Source: Chloroflexota bacterium (GTDB taxonomy: Bacteria; Chloroflexota; Anaerolineae; Anaerolineales; Villigracilaceae). From it: DNA of 64,000 nucleotides. A program made the position numbers and the translations under genes. Of this stretch, positions 15,390-23,897 are shown piece after piece. The notes under the pieces are model-generated. The model was not told the DNA's origin. It made no database searches and was given only the letters and a program-made list of their open reading frames with translations. The first letter of the stretch is position 1, and every line of letters starts with the position of its first letter. The stretch spans positions 1 to 64,000 of the forward strand of contig JACRBN010000002.1 in assembly GCA_016213105.1 (NCBI GenBank), given 5' to 3'.

Positions 15390-17489
15390 ATGCGTTCCAA
15401 TTTAAAGATTTTTTCGATCGTTCTATTGTTTGCCCTGATGTTTTCCCTGGTCCCGGCCGCAGGCCTGCCCACCCCGGCAGCCGCGGCTTCAACGTGCGAC
15501 TGGGCGCAGTTCGTCGCAGACGTGACCGTGCCCGATGGGACCAGCTTTGCACCCGGGACCGCCTTCAAGAAGACCTGGCGCTTGAAGAATATTGGCACCT
15601 GCACGTGGACGACCAGTTACGCGTTGGTGTTCGATAGTGGTGAAAAGTTTGGCGCGCCGGCCGCCCTCAACTTCCCGGTTAGCGTGGCCCCTGGCCAGAC
15701 CGTCGACTTGAGCGTGGATATGACTGCGCCCAGCGCGGCGGGTCATTACTTCAGCTATTGGAAACTGCGCAATGCCGCCGGGGTGATCTTTGGCATCGGT
15801 TCGACCGCCAACAAGGCGTTTTGGGCCGAGATCAATGTAACCTCCACTTCGGGAACCGGCTATGACTTTACTGCCAATGCCGCCTCCGCCACGTGGACGA
15901 GCGGCGCGGGAGCCTTACCCTTCCCGGGCACCGATGGCAGCGCCAACGGTTTTGTCCTCAAGAAGGATAATCCCAAGTTCGAGAGCGGCGTGACCTCGGC
16001 GCAGGCTGGTCTGTTGTTCGGCCCGAACAACGTGACCAACGGCTTCGTGCAGGGTATCTACCCCGCCTTCCGTGTGCAGAGCGGCGACCGCTTCCAGGCC
16101 ACCATCGGCTGTGAACATGGCGCGACCACCTGCTACGTGGAGTATCGCCTGCTGTACCAGATCGGCTCCGGTGCGGTCACCACGTATTGGACCTTCCGCG
16201 AAAAATACGAGGGTCAGACCTACAACGTCAACCTCGACCTGAGCAAGCTGGCTGGGCAGGATGTCAAGTTTATCCTATACACCAACGCCTACGGCTCGCC
16301 CGCCGGTGACCGCGCCCTGTGGGGCAACCCGGTCATTGCCCGCGCAGGCAGCACGGCACCCACCGCCACTCCGACCGTGACCGGCACCCCGCCGACTCCC
16401 ACGCCGACCAAGACCGGCACCGTACAGCCTTCCTCGTGTGACCGCGCCCAGTTCATCTCCGACGTGACCGTGCCCGACGGCACTGTCTTCGCCCCGGGCG
16501 TGGCCTTCTCGAAAACCTGGCGCTTGAAGAACGTGGGTACCTGCACCTGGACGACCGGCTACAGCCTGATGTTCGACAGCGGCGAAAAGATGGGCGGCCC
16601 CGATACCGCCGCCATGCCCACCAACGTGGCCCCCGGCCAGACCGTGGACATTACCATCAACCTGACCTCGCCGACCACGGCCGGCACCTACCGCGGCTAC
16701 TGGAAGTTCAAGAACGCCAGCGGCGTGCCCTTCGGCATTGGCACCAACGGAACCAAGTCCTGGTGGGTCGAGATCAAGGTCTCGAGTACGGTAACCACCC
16801 CGGGCACCTCCGTTCCGCCCTCCACGCCGATTGCAGGCTCCTCCTATGACTTTTCGGCCAACGCCTGCTCGGCGGTCTGGTACAGCGGCTCGGGCCAGCT
16901 TCCCTGCCCGGGTTCCGAGGGCGACGCCAGGGGCTTCGTGATGAAGCTCAGCAATCCCAAGCTCGAGACCGGCGTCACCAGCGGGCAGCCCGGCCTGTTG
17001 ACCGTGCCGCAAAACGTCAACAACGGCTACATCCAGGGTTTCTATCCGCCCTACACCGTCAAGGCCGGTGAGCGCTTCCGCGCGACCGTGGGTTGTGAAC
17101 ACGGCGCGACCTCCTGCTACGTGGTCTTCCGCCTCGATTACCAGATCGGCAGCGGCGCCATCCAGACCCTGTGGGCTTTCGTCGAAAAATACGAGGGCCA
17201 GGTCTATGAAGCCAACGTCGACCTTTCCCCGCTGGTTGGGCAGAACGTCAAGTTCATCCTGACGGTGCTGGCCACGGGCTCGCCGACCGGCGACCGCGCG
17301 CTGTGGGGCGCCCCGATGATCCAGGGTGTTGTGACCTCGGTGACCGTTCCGCCGCCGACCGCCACCCCGACCCTGCCGCTGACAGGCACGCCGTCTCCCT
17401 TGCCGCCCCCCACCGAGACACCGTCTCCCACCCTGCCTGTACCCTCCGAGACGCCCAGCCCGACTCCCACCAACACCACGGCCCCGTAA
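15390..17489 (+). CDS. Secreted protein with two NBR1-Ig-like domains and two paired beta domains
   Basis: 699 residues. Signal peptide about 1-33 (hydrophobic core, cut near AAAA/S). Order: NBR1-Ig domain 1 (about 34-152), beta-rich domain 1 (about 155-315, from YDFTANAASATWTSG to ALWGNPVI), Pro/Thr linker, NBR1-Ig domain 2 (about 346-465), beta domain 2 (about 478-640, from YDFSANACSAVWYSG to ALWGAPMI), then a 50-residue Pro/Thr-rich tail. The two halves are clearly an internal duplication. In bacteria NBR1-Ig domains are found in secreted and surface proteins; ligand unknown. No LPXTG or C-terminal membrane helix, so it is probably released or held by the PT tail. Confidence 0.88.
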   Translation: MRSNLKIFSIVLLFALMFSLVPAAGLPTPAAAASTCDWAQFVADVTVPDGTSFAPGTAFKKTWRLKNIGTCTWTTSYALVFDSGEKFGAPAALNFPVSVAPGQTVDLSVDMTAPSAAGHYFSYWKLRNAAGVIFGIGSTANKAFWAEINVTSTSGTGYDFTANAASATWTSGAGALPFPGTDGSANGFVLKKDNPKFESGVTSAQAGLLFGPNNVTNGFVQGIYPAFRVQSGDRFQATIGCEHGATTCYVEYRLLYQIGSGAVTTYWTFREKYEGQTYNVNLDLSKLAGQDVKFILYTNAYGSPAGDRALWGNPVIARAGSTAPTATPTVTGTPPTPTPTKTGTVQPSSCDRAQFISDVTVPDGTVFAPGVAFSKTWRLKNVGTCTWTTGYSLMFDSGEKMGGPDTAAMPTNVAPGQTVDITINLTSPTTAGTYRGYWKFKNASGVPFGIGTNGTKSWWVEIKVSSTVTTPGTSVPPSTPIAGSSYDFSANACSAVWYSGSGQLPCPGSEGDARGFVMKLSNPKLETGVTSGQPGLLTVPQNVNNGYIQGFYPPYTVKAGERFRATVGCEHGATSCYVVFRLDYQIGSGAIQTLWAFVEKYEGQVYEANVDLSPLVGQNVKFILTVLATGSPTGDRALWGAPMIQGVVTSVTVPPPTATPTLPLTGTPSPLPPPTETPSPTLPVPSETPSPTPTNTTAP

Positions 17490-17521
17490 GCCGTCGCCCG
17501 CCCCCTTCCATTCCACCACGA

Positions 17522-17551
17522 AGGCCTGGTCCTTGCGACCGGGCCTTTTTT
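17522..17551 (+). terminator. Intrinsic terminator after the NBR1-Ig gene
   Basis: AGGCCTGGTC (17522-17531) pairs with GACCGGGCCT (17537-17546) through ten pairs including one T-G wobble, followed by a run of six T. The response regulator gene starts 12 bp later, so some read-through or an internal promoter is needed. Confidence 0.85.
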
Positions 17552-17562
17552 CAAGGCCTGCC

Positions 17563-18279
17563 ATGAACCGCGACCGCCCCCTGCTCCTGCTTGCCGACGA
17601 CGACCCGACCATTGCCGACAGCCTGGCGCCCTTCCTCGAACGCGCCGGCTTCCATGTATTGGTGGTATCGGATGGCGCCTCGGCCCTGGAGAAGGCCCAA
17701 TCGCACCGCCCCGACCTGATCATTCTCGACGTGCTCATGCCGCGCATGGACGGGCGTGAGGCCCTGCGCCGCCTGCGCCGCGCGAACACGTGGACTCCCA
17801 CCATCCTGTTGACCCAGGTGGGGGAGTCGTCCGAGCGCGCTCTGGCCCTCGAGGAAGGCGCGGACGATTACATTAACAAACCCTTCGACCCGCACGAACT
17901 GCTGGCCCGCATCCGCGCGGTGCTGCGGCGGGCCAAACCGGGCGAGCGCTCCCTTTCGGCGGCCTGGCTGTTATCGGCAGGGGACCTCAGCCTGGACCGC
18001 CGCGCGCGCCGCGCTTCCTTGAAAGGCAAACAGCTCGACCTGACGCCCAAGGCCCTGTCCGTGCTGGAATACCTGATGACCCATCCCGATGAGGCCGTCT
18101 CGCGCGAGCGCCTGCTGGAAACGGTCTGGGGCTGGGAATACCCGGCCGGTACGCGCACCGTGGACACGCGCATGGCCGAACTGCGCCGCGCGCTGGACGA
18201 TGACCCGGCCGAGCCGCGCTACATCGAAACCGTACCCGCCGAAGGCTATCGCTTTATCGCGCCGGTCAGAGGGGAATAG
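17563..18279 (+). CDS. OmpR/PhoB-family response regulator
   Basis: 238 residues from the ATG at 17563; an upstream TTG lies in the terminator and is unlikely. The receiver domain has the acidic pocket ADDD (11-14), phospho-acceptor D56 in LIILDVLMPRMDG, Thr in TILLTQ, and Lys in YINKPFDPHEL. The C-terminal winged helix (about 140-238) has LTPKALSVLEYLMTHPDEAVSRERLLETVWG and ends in YRFIAP. Paired with the histidine kinase 6 bp downstream. The target could be the NBR1-Ig gene just upstream, but no binding-site repeat was recognised. Confidence 0.95.
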   Translation: MNRDRPLLLLADDDPTIADSLAPFLERAGFHVLVVSDGASALEKAQSHRPDLIILDVLMPRMDGREALRRLRRANTWTPTILLTQVGESSERALALEEGADDYINKPFDPHELLARIRAVLRRAKPGERSLSAAWLLSAGDLSLDRRARRASLKGKQLDLTPKALSVLEYLMTHPDEAVSRERLLETVWGWEYPAGTRTVDTRMAELRRALDDDPAEPRYIETVPAEGYRFIAPVRGE

Positions 18280-18285
18280 CATCTG

Positions 18286-19206
18286 ATGAAATTTCGCGCC
18301 GCACTCGTCATCCTGCTGCCGGGTCTGCTTGGCTTCCTGGCCTCCGCCCTGGCGCAGGCTTTTTTCGCACCCGTGCCCGTTCTTGTTTTCAAAGTCGATG
18401 TGGGCATGGCGCTCTTCCTGGCGGGAGCCTTCCTCTCCCTTCTGCTGGGAGCGGGTCACCTGGGCGCCGCGCGCAAGGGCCGCGAAGCCGACCTGTGGAT
18501 GGAACAGGTCGGGCGGGAGAATCGCGAGAGCCGCCGCCAGTTCATCCGCCGCCTGGATCACGAGATCAAGAATCCGCTGACCGGGCTGCGCACCGCGCTG
18601 GTCAACCTGCGCGAGGCGCGCGCTGCGGAGGAACAGGAACGTGCCGCCGAGAATGCCTCCCGCGCCGCTGAACGCCTGAGCCGCCTGCTGGCCGACCTGC
18701 GCAAACTATCCGATCTCGAAGAACGCCCGCTGGAGATGCTGGCGGTGGACGTGCCGCAGTTGCTCAATGATATGGTCGAGGCGGTGGCGCTGGTGCCCGC
18801 CTACGGGAATCGCAAGGTGGAATTGTTGATCTCGCGCGTGCCGTGGCCCATGCCCACCGTGACCGGCGACCGCGACCTGCTCGGCCTGGGCGTGTACAAC
18901 CTGCTCGATAATGCGCTCAAGTTCACGTCCGCCGAAGAATCGGTGGAATTGCGGGCGCGCGTCGAGGGGCGGGCCATCGTTATCGAGGTGGCTGACTCGG
19001 GCATGGGCATCCCGCCCGAGGATTTGGGCAAGGTCTTCGAAGAGTTGTATCGCGGCACCAACGCGCGCGGCGTGGAAGGCAGCGGCCTGGGACTGGCGCT
19101 TGTGCATCGCATCGTCACCCTGCACGGCGGGGAATTGGGGGTCAGGAGCAGCCAGGACAGCCCGCGCGGCACGGTCTTTTCCATGCGCCTGCCGATCAGG
19201 AAATGA
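18286..19206 (+). CDS. Sensor histidine kinase
   Basis: 306 residues, small for a kinase. Two N-terminal membrane helices (about 5-30 and 38-60) with almost no extracytoplasmic loop, so it may sense within the membrane. H-box LDHEIKNPLTG with H92, N-box NLLDNALKF, G1 DSGMGIP, F-box VFEELYRG, G2 GSGLGLALVHRI. All motifs needed for autophosphorylation are intact. Its partner is the adjacent response regulator. Confidence 0.94.
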   Translation: MKFRAALVILLPGLLGFLASALAQAFFAPVPVLVFKVDVGMALFLAGAFLSLLLGAGHLGAARKGREADLWMEQVGRENRESRRQFIRRLDHEIKNPLTGLRTALVNLREARAAEEQERAAENASRAAERLSRLLADLRKLSDLEERPLEMLAVDVPQLLNDMVEAVALVPAYGNRKVELLISRVPWPMPTVTGDRDLLGLGVYNLLDNALKFTSAEESVELRARVEGRAIVIEVADSGMGIPPEDLGKVFEELYRGTNARGVEGSGLGLALVHRIVTLHGGELGVRSSQDSPRGTVFSMRLPIRK

Positions 19207-19282
19207 TTGGGATGCAGTCCCAGCCAGTCGAAAACCTTCACCTTCAAGCCAGCGCCACGCATTGATGACCCGAAAGGACATT

Positions 19283-19717
19283 ATGACGAAAAAACTCATC
19301 CAACAAGCGCACATAACTGGCTCAGAGGGCGATGTCAAAATTACGCTCAGCGGGGCCACCTTTCAAGAGAACGAAGACCTTTCGTTGCAATTTGTCGATC
19401 CTGAATTTGGGGTTTGGTTAATGGAGCAAATATTTTGGCAGGAAAAAATCCTGGCCATTAAAAAGGGGTGGCTTCGCAAAAAATACTTCTGTTCCGGCTG
19501 TGGTGCAGAGTTGAATCCCACGCTGTGCTCGCCTGTGGAGGTGTCGTATCGATTGGAATTCTCAGACTACCCGCCCTTTTCGGTGAGCATCCTGTTGCCG
19601 TGTGTGACCTGTTCCCAGTGCAACAAGCCTTGTGGGATCGACCTGCGGGACAGGCTCGATTTTCAAATTTCTGAAGCCTTTGTGTACGCCTTTGAGCGCG
19701 CGAATATAAGAGCGTGA
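19283..19717 (+). CDS. Hypothetical protein with zinc-ribbon-like cysteines
   Basis: 144 residues from the ATG at 19283, chosen because AAAGGA (19273-19278) precedes it; an ATG at 19265 is an alternative. The middle holds CSGCGAEL and, about 45 residues later, CVTCSQCNKPCG, enough cysteines to bind a metal. It has no signal peptide or membrane helix. The product may be a small regulatory or metal-binding protein. I recognise no family. Confidence 0.65.
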   Translation: MTKKLIQQAHITGSEGDVKITLSGATFQENEDLSLQFVDPEFGVWLMEQIFWQEKILAIKKGWLRKKYFCSGCGAELNPTLCSPVEVSYRLEFSDYPPFSVSILLPCVTCSQCNKPCGIDLRDRLDFQISEAFVYAFERANIRA

Positions 19718-19800
19718 TTGTTTGGGCGCCGAATTCGGCGGTTACAAAATTGTGACATCGCCGGGACAGCCTTGTAACATGGGGAAAGTATAAATAGGAT

Positions 19801-20430
19801 ATGGATGATGAACAAACCCTCCTCCTCTCTGCCAAAAGCGGCGACCTGAACGCCTTCAACGGCTTGATCCTGCTATATCAAAACCTGTTGTTCAACGTCG
19901 CCTACCGCATCCTCTCTGACGAGGATGCCGCCGCGGACGCGGTGCAGAATGCGCTGATCTCCGCATACCAGCACTTCGCGGACTTCCGCAATGGAAGTTT
20001 CCGAGGCTGGCTGATGCGCATCACCGTCAACATGTGTTACGACGAGATCCGCCGCAAATCGCGCCGTCCCACCCAGTCCTTCGAGGTTGTCACGGCAGAC
20101 GGCCAGGAATTCGACCTGTTGGAGTGGCTGCCCGATTCCACTCCCTCCACGGAATACCTGGTGGAGACCTCGGAATTGGAGCGCACCCTCCAGTCGGCTT
20201 TACAGGCGCTGCCTTCCCTGTATCGCGCCGTGGTGGTGCTGGTGGATGTGGAAGGGTATGCCTACGAGGAGGCCGCTCAAATTCTGGGAGTGCCCACTGG
20301 CACGGTCAAGAGCCGCCTGGCGCGCGCCCGCACCCAATTGCGCTTCCGCCTGGGAAAGATGGAGGAGTTGACCGTGTCCCCGCTTTGGTTTACCGTCAGG
20401 GCTGACTCCCATCAGATTTCCGTTGTATAA
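19801..20430 (+). CDS. RNA polymerase sigma factor, ECF subfamily
   Basis: 209 residues. Sigma region 2 (about 15-90: FNGLILLYQNLLFNVAYRIL, DAVQNALISAYQHFADFRNGSFRGWLMRITVNMCYDEIRRK) and region 4 (about 130-190: LQALPSLYRAVVVLVDVEGYAYEEAAQILGVPTGTVKSRLARAR) are both intact. A C-terminal tail of about 20 residues follows. There is no recognisable anti-sigma gene directly downstream; instead two lipoprotein genes follow. It starts at an ATG just after an AT-rich patch (AAGTATAAATAGG). Confidence 0.93.
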   Translation: MDDEQTLLLSAKSGDLNAFNGLILLYQNLLFNVAYRILSDEDAAADAVQNALISAYQHFADFRNGSFRGWLMRITVNMCYDEIRRKSRRPTQSFEVVTADGQEFDLLEWLPDSTPSTEYLVETSELERTLQSALQALPSLYRAVVVLVDVEGYAYEEAAQILGVPTGTVKSRLARARTQLRFRLGKMEELTVSPLWFTVRADSHQISVV

Positions 20431-20582
20431 AAAGACATCCCGTGGAAATCAAAGGAACATGGAGCGAAAAAGTTCCACTCTGTATGTGATGCCTGCTGCG
20501 GGAGATATGCCCGCCGAAACACCGGTCTTCCGCGTCACCGCGTTCGTTAAATACTGGCCGAAAAACTCCCCTGGAGAAAAAC

Positions 20583-21779
20583 GTGAAAAAAATTATCGCA
20601 CTTCTGATCCTGTCCAGCCTGTTCCTGGCCTCCTGCGGCAGGCTGGAAATCAGCCTGATTACCTCCACGCCCCTCATCCCGACGGGGACGCCGACCGCTC
20701 CGGCTGCGGCGACGGAAACGCCCACGCCTTATCTAACGCCCTCCTTCACGCCGCTCCCGCCCCCCCTGGCCATGACCTTTGACCTGCTGGCGAATGCCGA
20801 ATACCACAGCGTCGTATTGGCGGCCGACCAGGCCGATTTCCGCTTGGAGAATGGAGTTCATTCCCTGCCCCACCTGCCCGAAGAGTCGGACAGCGCCTGG
20901 TACATCGGCCTGTCGAATCGCTATGCGTATGGCGACCTCAACGGGGACGGCCAACCGGATGCCGCGGTGATCCTCGAAAGCCAGATGGGCGGCACGGGAC
21001 ACTTCCTCGAACTGGCGGCGGTCCTCAACCAAAACGGCATGCCGTATAACATTTCCTCCACCTACCTGGGCGACCGCGTGATCGTCCGCTCGATTGCCAT
21101 CGAGAACGGGCTGATCGTGCTGGACATGGTGGTGCATGGCCCGAACGACCCCATGATAGGCCCGAGCATCGAGCAGACCTTCAGCTATCAGTTGCATGGC
21201 GCGGAGTTGGTCAACCAGACCACCAGTCCCGATTTCAGCGCGCGCGTGACCGTCACGCCCTTCACGCCCTTCCCCGACGTGGTGTGCTCGAACAGCTGGT
21301 TCTTCACCTTCGAATACGATGACCTCAGCCTGGGCTACAACTGTCCCGCGGAGGTCGTGACCCTGGATGCGTTCGGTCAGGACTTCGAAGGCGGACGAGT
21401 CATTCGCCTGGCCGCCGACCCGGCCGATCCCAAGCCCAGATACGGCACCCTCTTTGTCATTTACAACGATGGCGACTGGGAGACTTTCGTCGATGGCTGG
21501 GGGGACGGGCAGATGTCCAGCGACCTGGCCATTATGCCGCCGACCGACCGCTACCAGCCTGTGGATGCGATCGGCAAGGTCTGGCGCGAGAACACCGAAG
21601 TCCGTCGCCGGCTGGGATGGGCGTATGAACCCCAGGCTGCCTTCCAGGGACGCTACCAAAAATATCAGACGGGCGGCGATGCGGACATATTCATCGACCA
21701 CGGCAAATGGGGCCTGGTGCTTTGGCTGCACTGGGTGAGCGACGGGGCGAATCCCTGGACGGTCGTCGGAGCCTATTAG
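20583..21779 (+). CDS. Lipoprotein with Pro/Thr stalk, function unknown
   Basis: 398 residues. Signal peptide with lipobox LASC, lipidated Cys at residue 18. A 35-residue Pro/Thr-rich stalk lifts the folded domain off the membrane. The domain includes YGDLNGDGQPDAAVILES, an FG-GAP/EF-hand-like Asp-rich turn that usually binds calcium, and a C-terminal part ending WVSDGANPWTVVGAY. Located 150 bp after the ECF sigma gene, it may belong to its regulon. I recognise no characterised homologue. Confidence 0.8.
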   Translation: MKKIIALLILSSLFLASCGRLEISLITSTPLIPTGTPTAPAAATETPTPYLTPSFTPLPPPLAMTFDLLANAEYHSVVLAADQADFRLENGVHSLPHLPEESDSAWYIGLSNRYAYGDLNGDGQPDAAVILESQMGGTGHFLELAAVLNQNGMPYNISSTYLGDRVIVRSIAIENGLIVLDMVVHGPNDPMIGPSIEQTFSYQLHGAELVNQTTSPDFSARVTVTPFTPFPDVVCSNSWFFTFEYDDLSLGYNCPAEVVTLDAFGQDFEGGRVIRLAADPADPKPRYGTLFVIYNDGDWETFVDGWGDGQMSSDLAIMPPTDRYQPVDAIGKVWRENTEVRRRLGWAYEPQAAFQGRYQKYQTGGDADIFIDHGKWGLVLWLHWVSDGANPWTVVGAY

Positions 21780-21816
21780 CGGCGGTTTGCCGTACAATAA
21801 AATTGATGGAGTACCC

Positions 21817-23727
21817 ATGAGAAAAATCCTTCTTTGCACCCTTTTGCTGGCCTTGCTCCTCTCCTCCTGCGGCACGCTCGAGGTTGGGTTCGAGGCCACC
21901 GAAGCGCCCGTCACCGACCTGCCGCTCGACCTGCCGCCTGCCGCCACCGAGACGCCGCTCCTTTCCATGGAGTCGACTTCCGAGCAAATTCAGCAGGCCA
22001 TGCTCACCAGCGCCACCCGATGGCAGACCCTCTTCATGGACGGCACGGTCTTTTACTACGAAGCGGACTTCAACCAGGCCCACGTGATGCGCCAACAGGT
22101 CTGGATCGACCAGATGAATTTCCGTTTCCGCACGCTCAGCGGACCTGTGGATGGTGAGGCGGCCGTCTTCAGGGCCTCGGACGGAGCGACCATCCTGGTG
22201 ATGGATCGGGCCACGGGCACCACCCAGACTTATGCGATGGCCCCCATGATCGACCCGCCTCAATATGTTCCGCCTCAAAATGTCCCGCAGGAAGTTGGCG
22301 TGGCTTACCCAAATCCGCTCTGGGGGCAGATCGGCGAACCGCTCGCCCAACTGGCCTTCCCCTCTGATTTCGCGCAAAATCAGGGGACATTCAAGCCGGT
22401 CGGCATCGAGACCCTCCTGGGGCGCACGGTGCTGGTGGTCGAGTGGACCTATGCCGCGGCGCAATTCCCATCCTTCCGCGCCTGGCTGGATCTGCAGACA
22501 GGCGTCCTGTTCAAGAAACAGGATTTTGCCAAGGGCGGGGGGGAAGTGATCGAGAGCGAGATGACCGTCAACCAGATCGCCTTCGACGTGGCCCTGGATC
22601 CTGCGTTGTTCAGCGCGCCGGCCGAAATGCCGCGCTTTGCAGACATCAACGGTATGGCGCTGACCCCGATCGAAGCGGGGCCGGTCGTTCCGCAGGGGAC
22701 GGATACCCTGGGCGACTTGTACTTCTTCACCCTGCCGCATCAGGCAGGCCCGACACCCCAGCTTGTGCGCCTGCCCGGGTCCTGCGTCGCCGGCCTGGCC
22801 GCCTGCCCGCCCTTGGAGACCATCCAGGTGCCGTTCGCGTTCAATTTCACCCTCTACCCGTTATCCTGGTCACCGGATGGAAAATACGCGGCCTTCGCCT
22901 ATCCCGACAATCTAAACGGCTCGCCGCAGAAGGTCTTTCTGTACGATCCCGCTGCGAATACGTGGACAGCGCTGGCCCAGTTCCCCTACATCGACCCGCC
23001 CTTCTGGTCGCCCGACGGCACGTGGATCGCGTTCCGCGTCCAGGATGGGTTGGGCGGTGAGGATGTGTACGTGGTGCATCCCGACGGCACCGAGTTGAGG
23101 AACCTGACCGCCAGTGACAGCCTGCCCGCCGACGCGCGTCCCTACATCATGGATGGCTGGATCACGGAAAATATCCTCGTACATTCAGCCCTGCTGGGCC
23201 GGGAGGGCACGGTCTACCTCGTGCGCGCCGCGGATGGGACCGCCCGTCCGCTGTTCGAGACGCTGGTGACCAAGGCCAACTTCATCCCGTCGCAGGACGG
23301 GGCCTACCTGGCGTACGATGACTACGATTACGACAGCCAGAAGCATATCCTGAAGCTGATCGAGCCGGACGCTGCCAATCCCGTGGACCTGGCGACCTTC
23401 TCGGGCGGTACAATCTATCCCATCGTCTGGTCGCCGGATGCCGCGCGTGTGGCCTTCGTCTATGCCAGCTACGCAGACGGCACTCCCGCCGCGGATGTGT
23501 ACATCGTGGGACGCGACGGCCGCAACCTGACCCTGGTCTACGAAGGCATTACCGTCGGGCGCATCGTCTTCTCACCAGACGGCAGGTACCTGCTGGTCGA
23601 AGAGAACGACACGCCGACCGGCGGACACCTGTTCGTGGTCGACCTTGAGACGCTGGAAAGCCACATCCTCGAAGCCCCCGGTCTTTCACTGGACACCGAT
23701 TGGTACGCGCCATCCTGGCGAAGGTAG
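21817..23727 (+). CDS. Lipoprotein with RseB/LolA-like domain and TolB-type beta-propeller
   Basis: 636 residues from the ATG at 21817 (GGAG 5 bp upstream). Lipobox LSSC, Cys at residue 18. Residues about 50-290 look like a LolA/RseB-type half-barrel, with long strands around VFYYEADFNQAHVMRQQVWIDQ and a C-terminal ALDPALFSAP element. Residues about 330-636 are a beta-propeller with repeated LSWSPDGKYAAF, FWSPDGTWIAF, IVWSPDAARVAF and IVFSPDGRYLLV motifs. RseB-type domains bind lipoproteins or anti-sigma factors, so its place behind an ECF sigma gene is suggestive. Confidence 0.82.
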   Translation: MRKILLCTLLLALLLSSCGTLEVGFEATEAPVTDLPLDLPPAATETPLLSMESTSEQIQQAMLTSATRWQTLFMDGTVFYYEADFNQAHVMRQQVWIDQMNFRFRTLSGPVDGEAAVFRASDGATILVMDRATGTTQTYAMAPMIDPPQYVPPQNVPQEVGVAYPNPLWGQIGEPLAQLAFPSDFAQNQGTFKPVGIETLLGRTVLVVEWTYAAAQFPSFRAWLDLQTGVLFKKQDFAKGGGEVIESEMTVNQIAFDVALDPALFSAPAEMPRFADINGMALTPIEAGPVVPQGTDTLGDLYFFTLPHQAGPTPQLVRLPGSCVAGLAACPPLETIQVPFAFNFTLYPLSWSPDGKYAAFAYPDNLNGSPQKVFLYDPAANTWTALAQFPYIDPPFWSPDGTWIAFRVQDGLGGEDVYVVHPDGTELRNLTASDSLPADARPYIMDGWITENILVHSALLGREGTVYLVRAADGTARPLFETLVTKANFIPSQDGAYLAYDDYDYDSQKHILKLIEPDAANPVDLATFSGGTIYPIVWSPDAARVAFVYASYADGTPAADVYIVGRDGRNLTLVYEGITVGRIVFSPDGRYLLVEENDTPTGGHLFVVDLETLESHILEAPGLSLDTDWYAPSWRR

Positions 23728-23810
23728 TTACGGTTGCCAGGTGCAGTTGTAGCGCAATTTGCCAAATTGCGCCTGGTAAATTGCCCGCAGACATAACTTG
23801 TCGAGGTAGT
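23728..23810. repeat. Dispersed palindromic element, copy 1 (GCGCAATTT family)
   Basis: The core GCGCAATTT-GCC-AAATTGCGC (23752-23772) is a 9-bp stem with a 3-nt loop. Flanks (GTTGCCAGGTGCAGTTGTA before, AACTTGTCGAGGTAGTA after) match the copy at 27633-27730, so the mobile unit is about 85-95 bp. Confidence 0.85.
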
Positions 23811-23827
23811 AATCAACACAAAACAAA

Positions 23828-23888
23828 AGTCCGCAAGTAGAACTTGCGGACTCCGTTGAAATTTGTAGAGCAAGCCTGCAAGGCTTGC
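23828..23888. repeat. Two small palindromes; the second may terminate the lipoprotein transcript
   Basis: AGTCCGCAAGT-AGA-ACTTGCGGACT (23828-23852) and GCAAGCCT-GCA-AGGCTTGC (23870-23888) both have perfect stems and 3-nt loops. The second is followed by TTTACTGTTTT on the plus strand, so it could also act as a terminator between the convergent lipoprotein and der genes. Confidence 0.8.
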
Positions 23889-23897
23889 TTTACTGTT

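Noticed and set aside
20423-20782. Anti-sigma factor gene after the ECF sigma gene
   Set aside because: The frame has no zinc motif or membrane helix, overlaps the lipoprotein start, and turns into His/Pro/Gly-rich sequence typical of a wrong frame.
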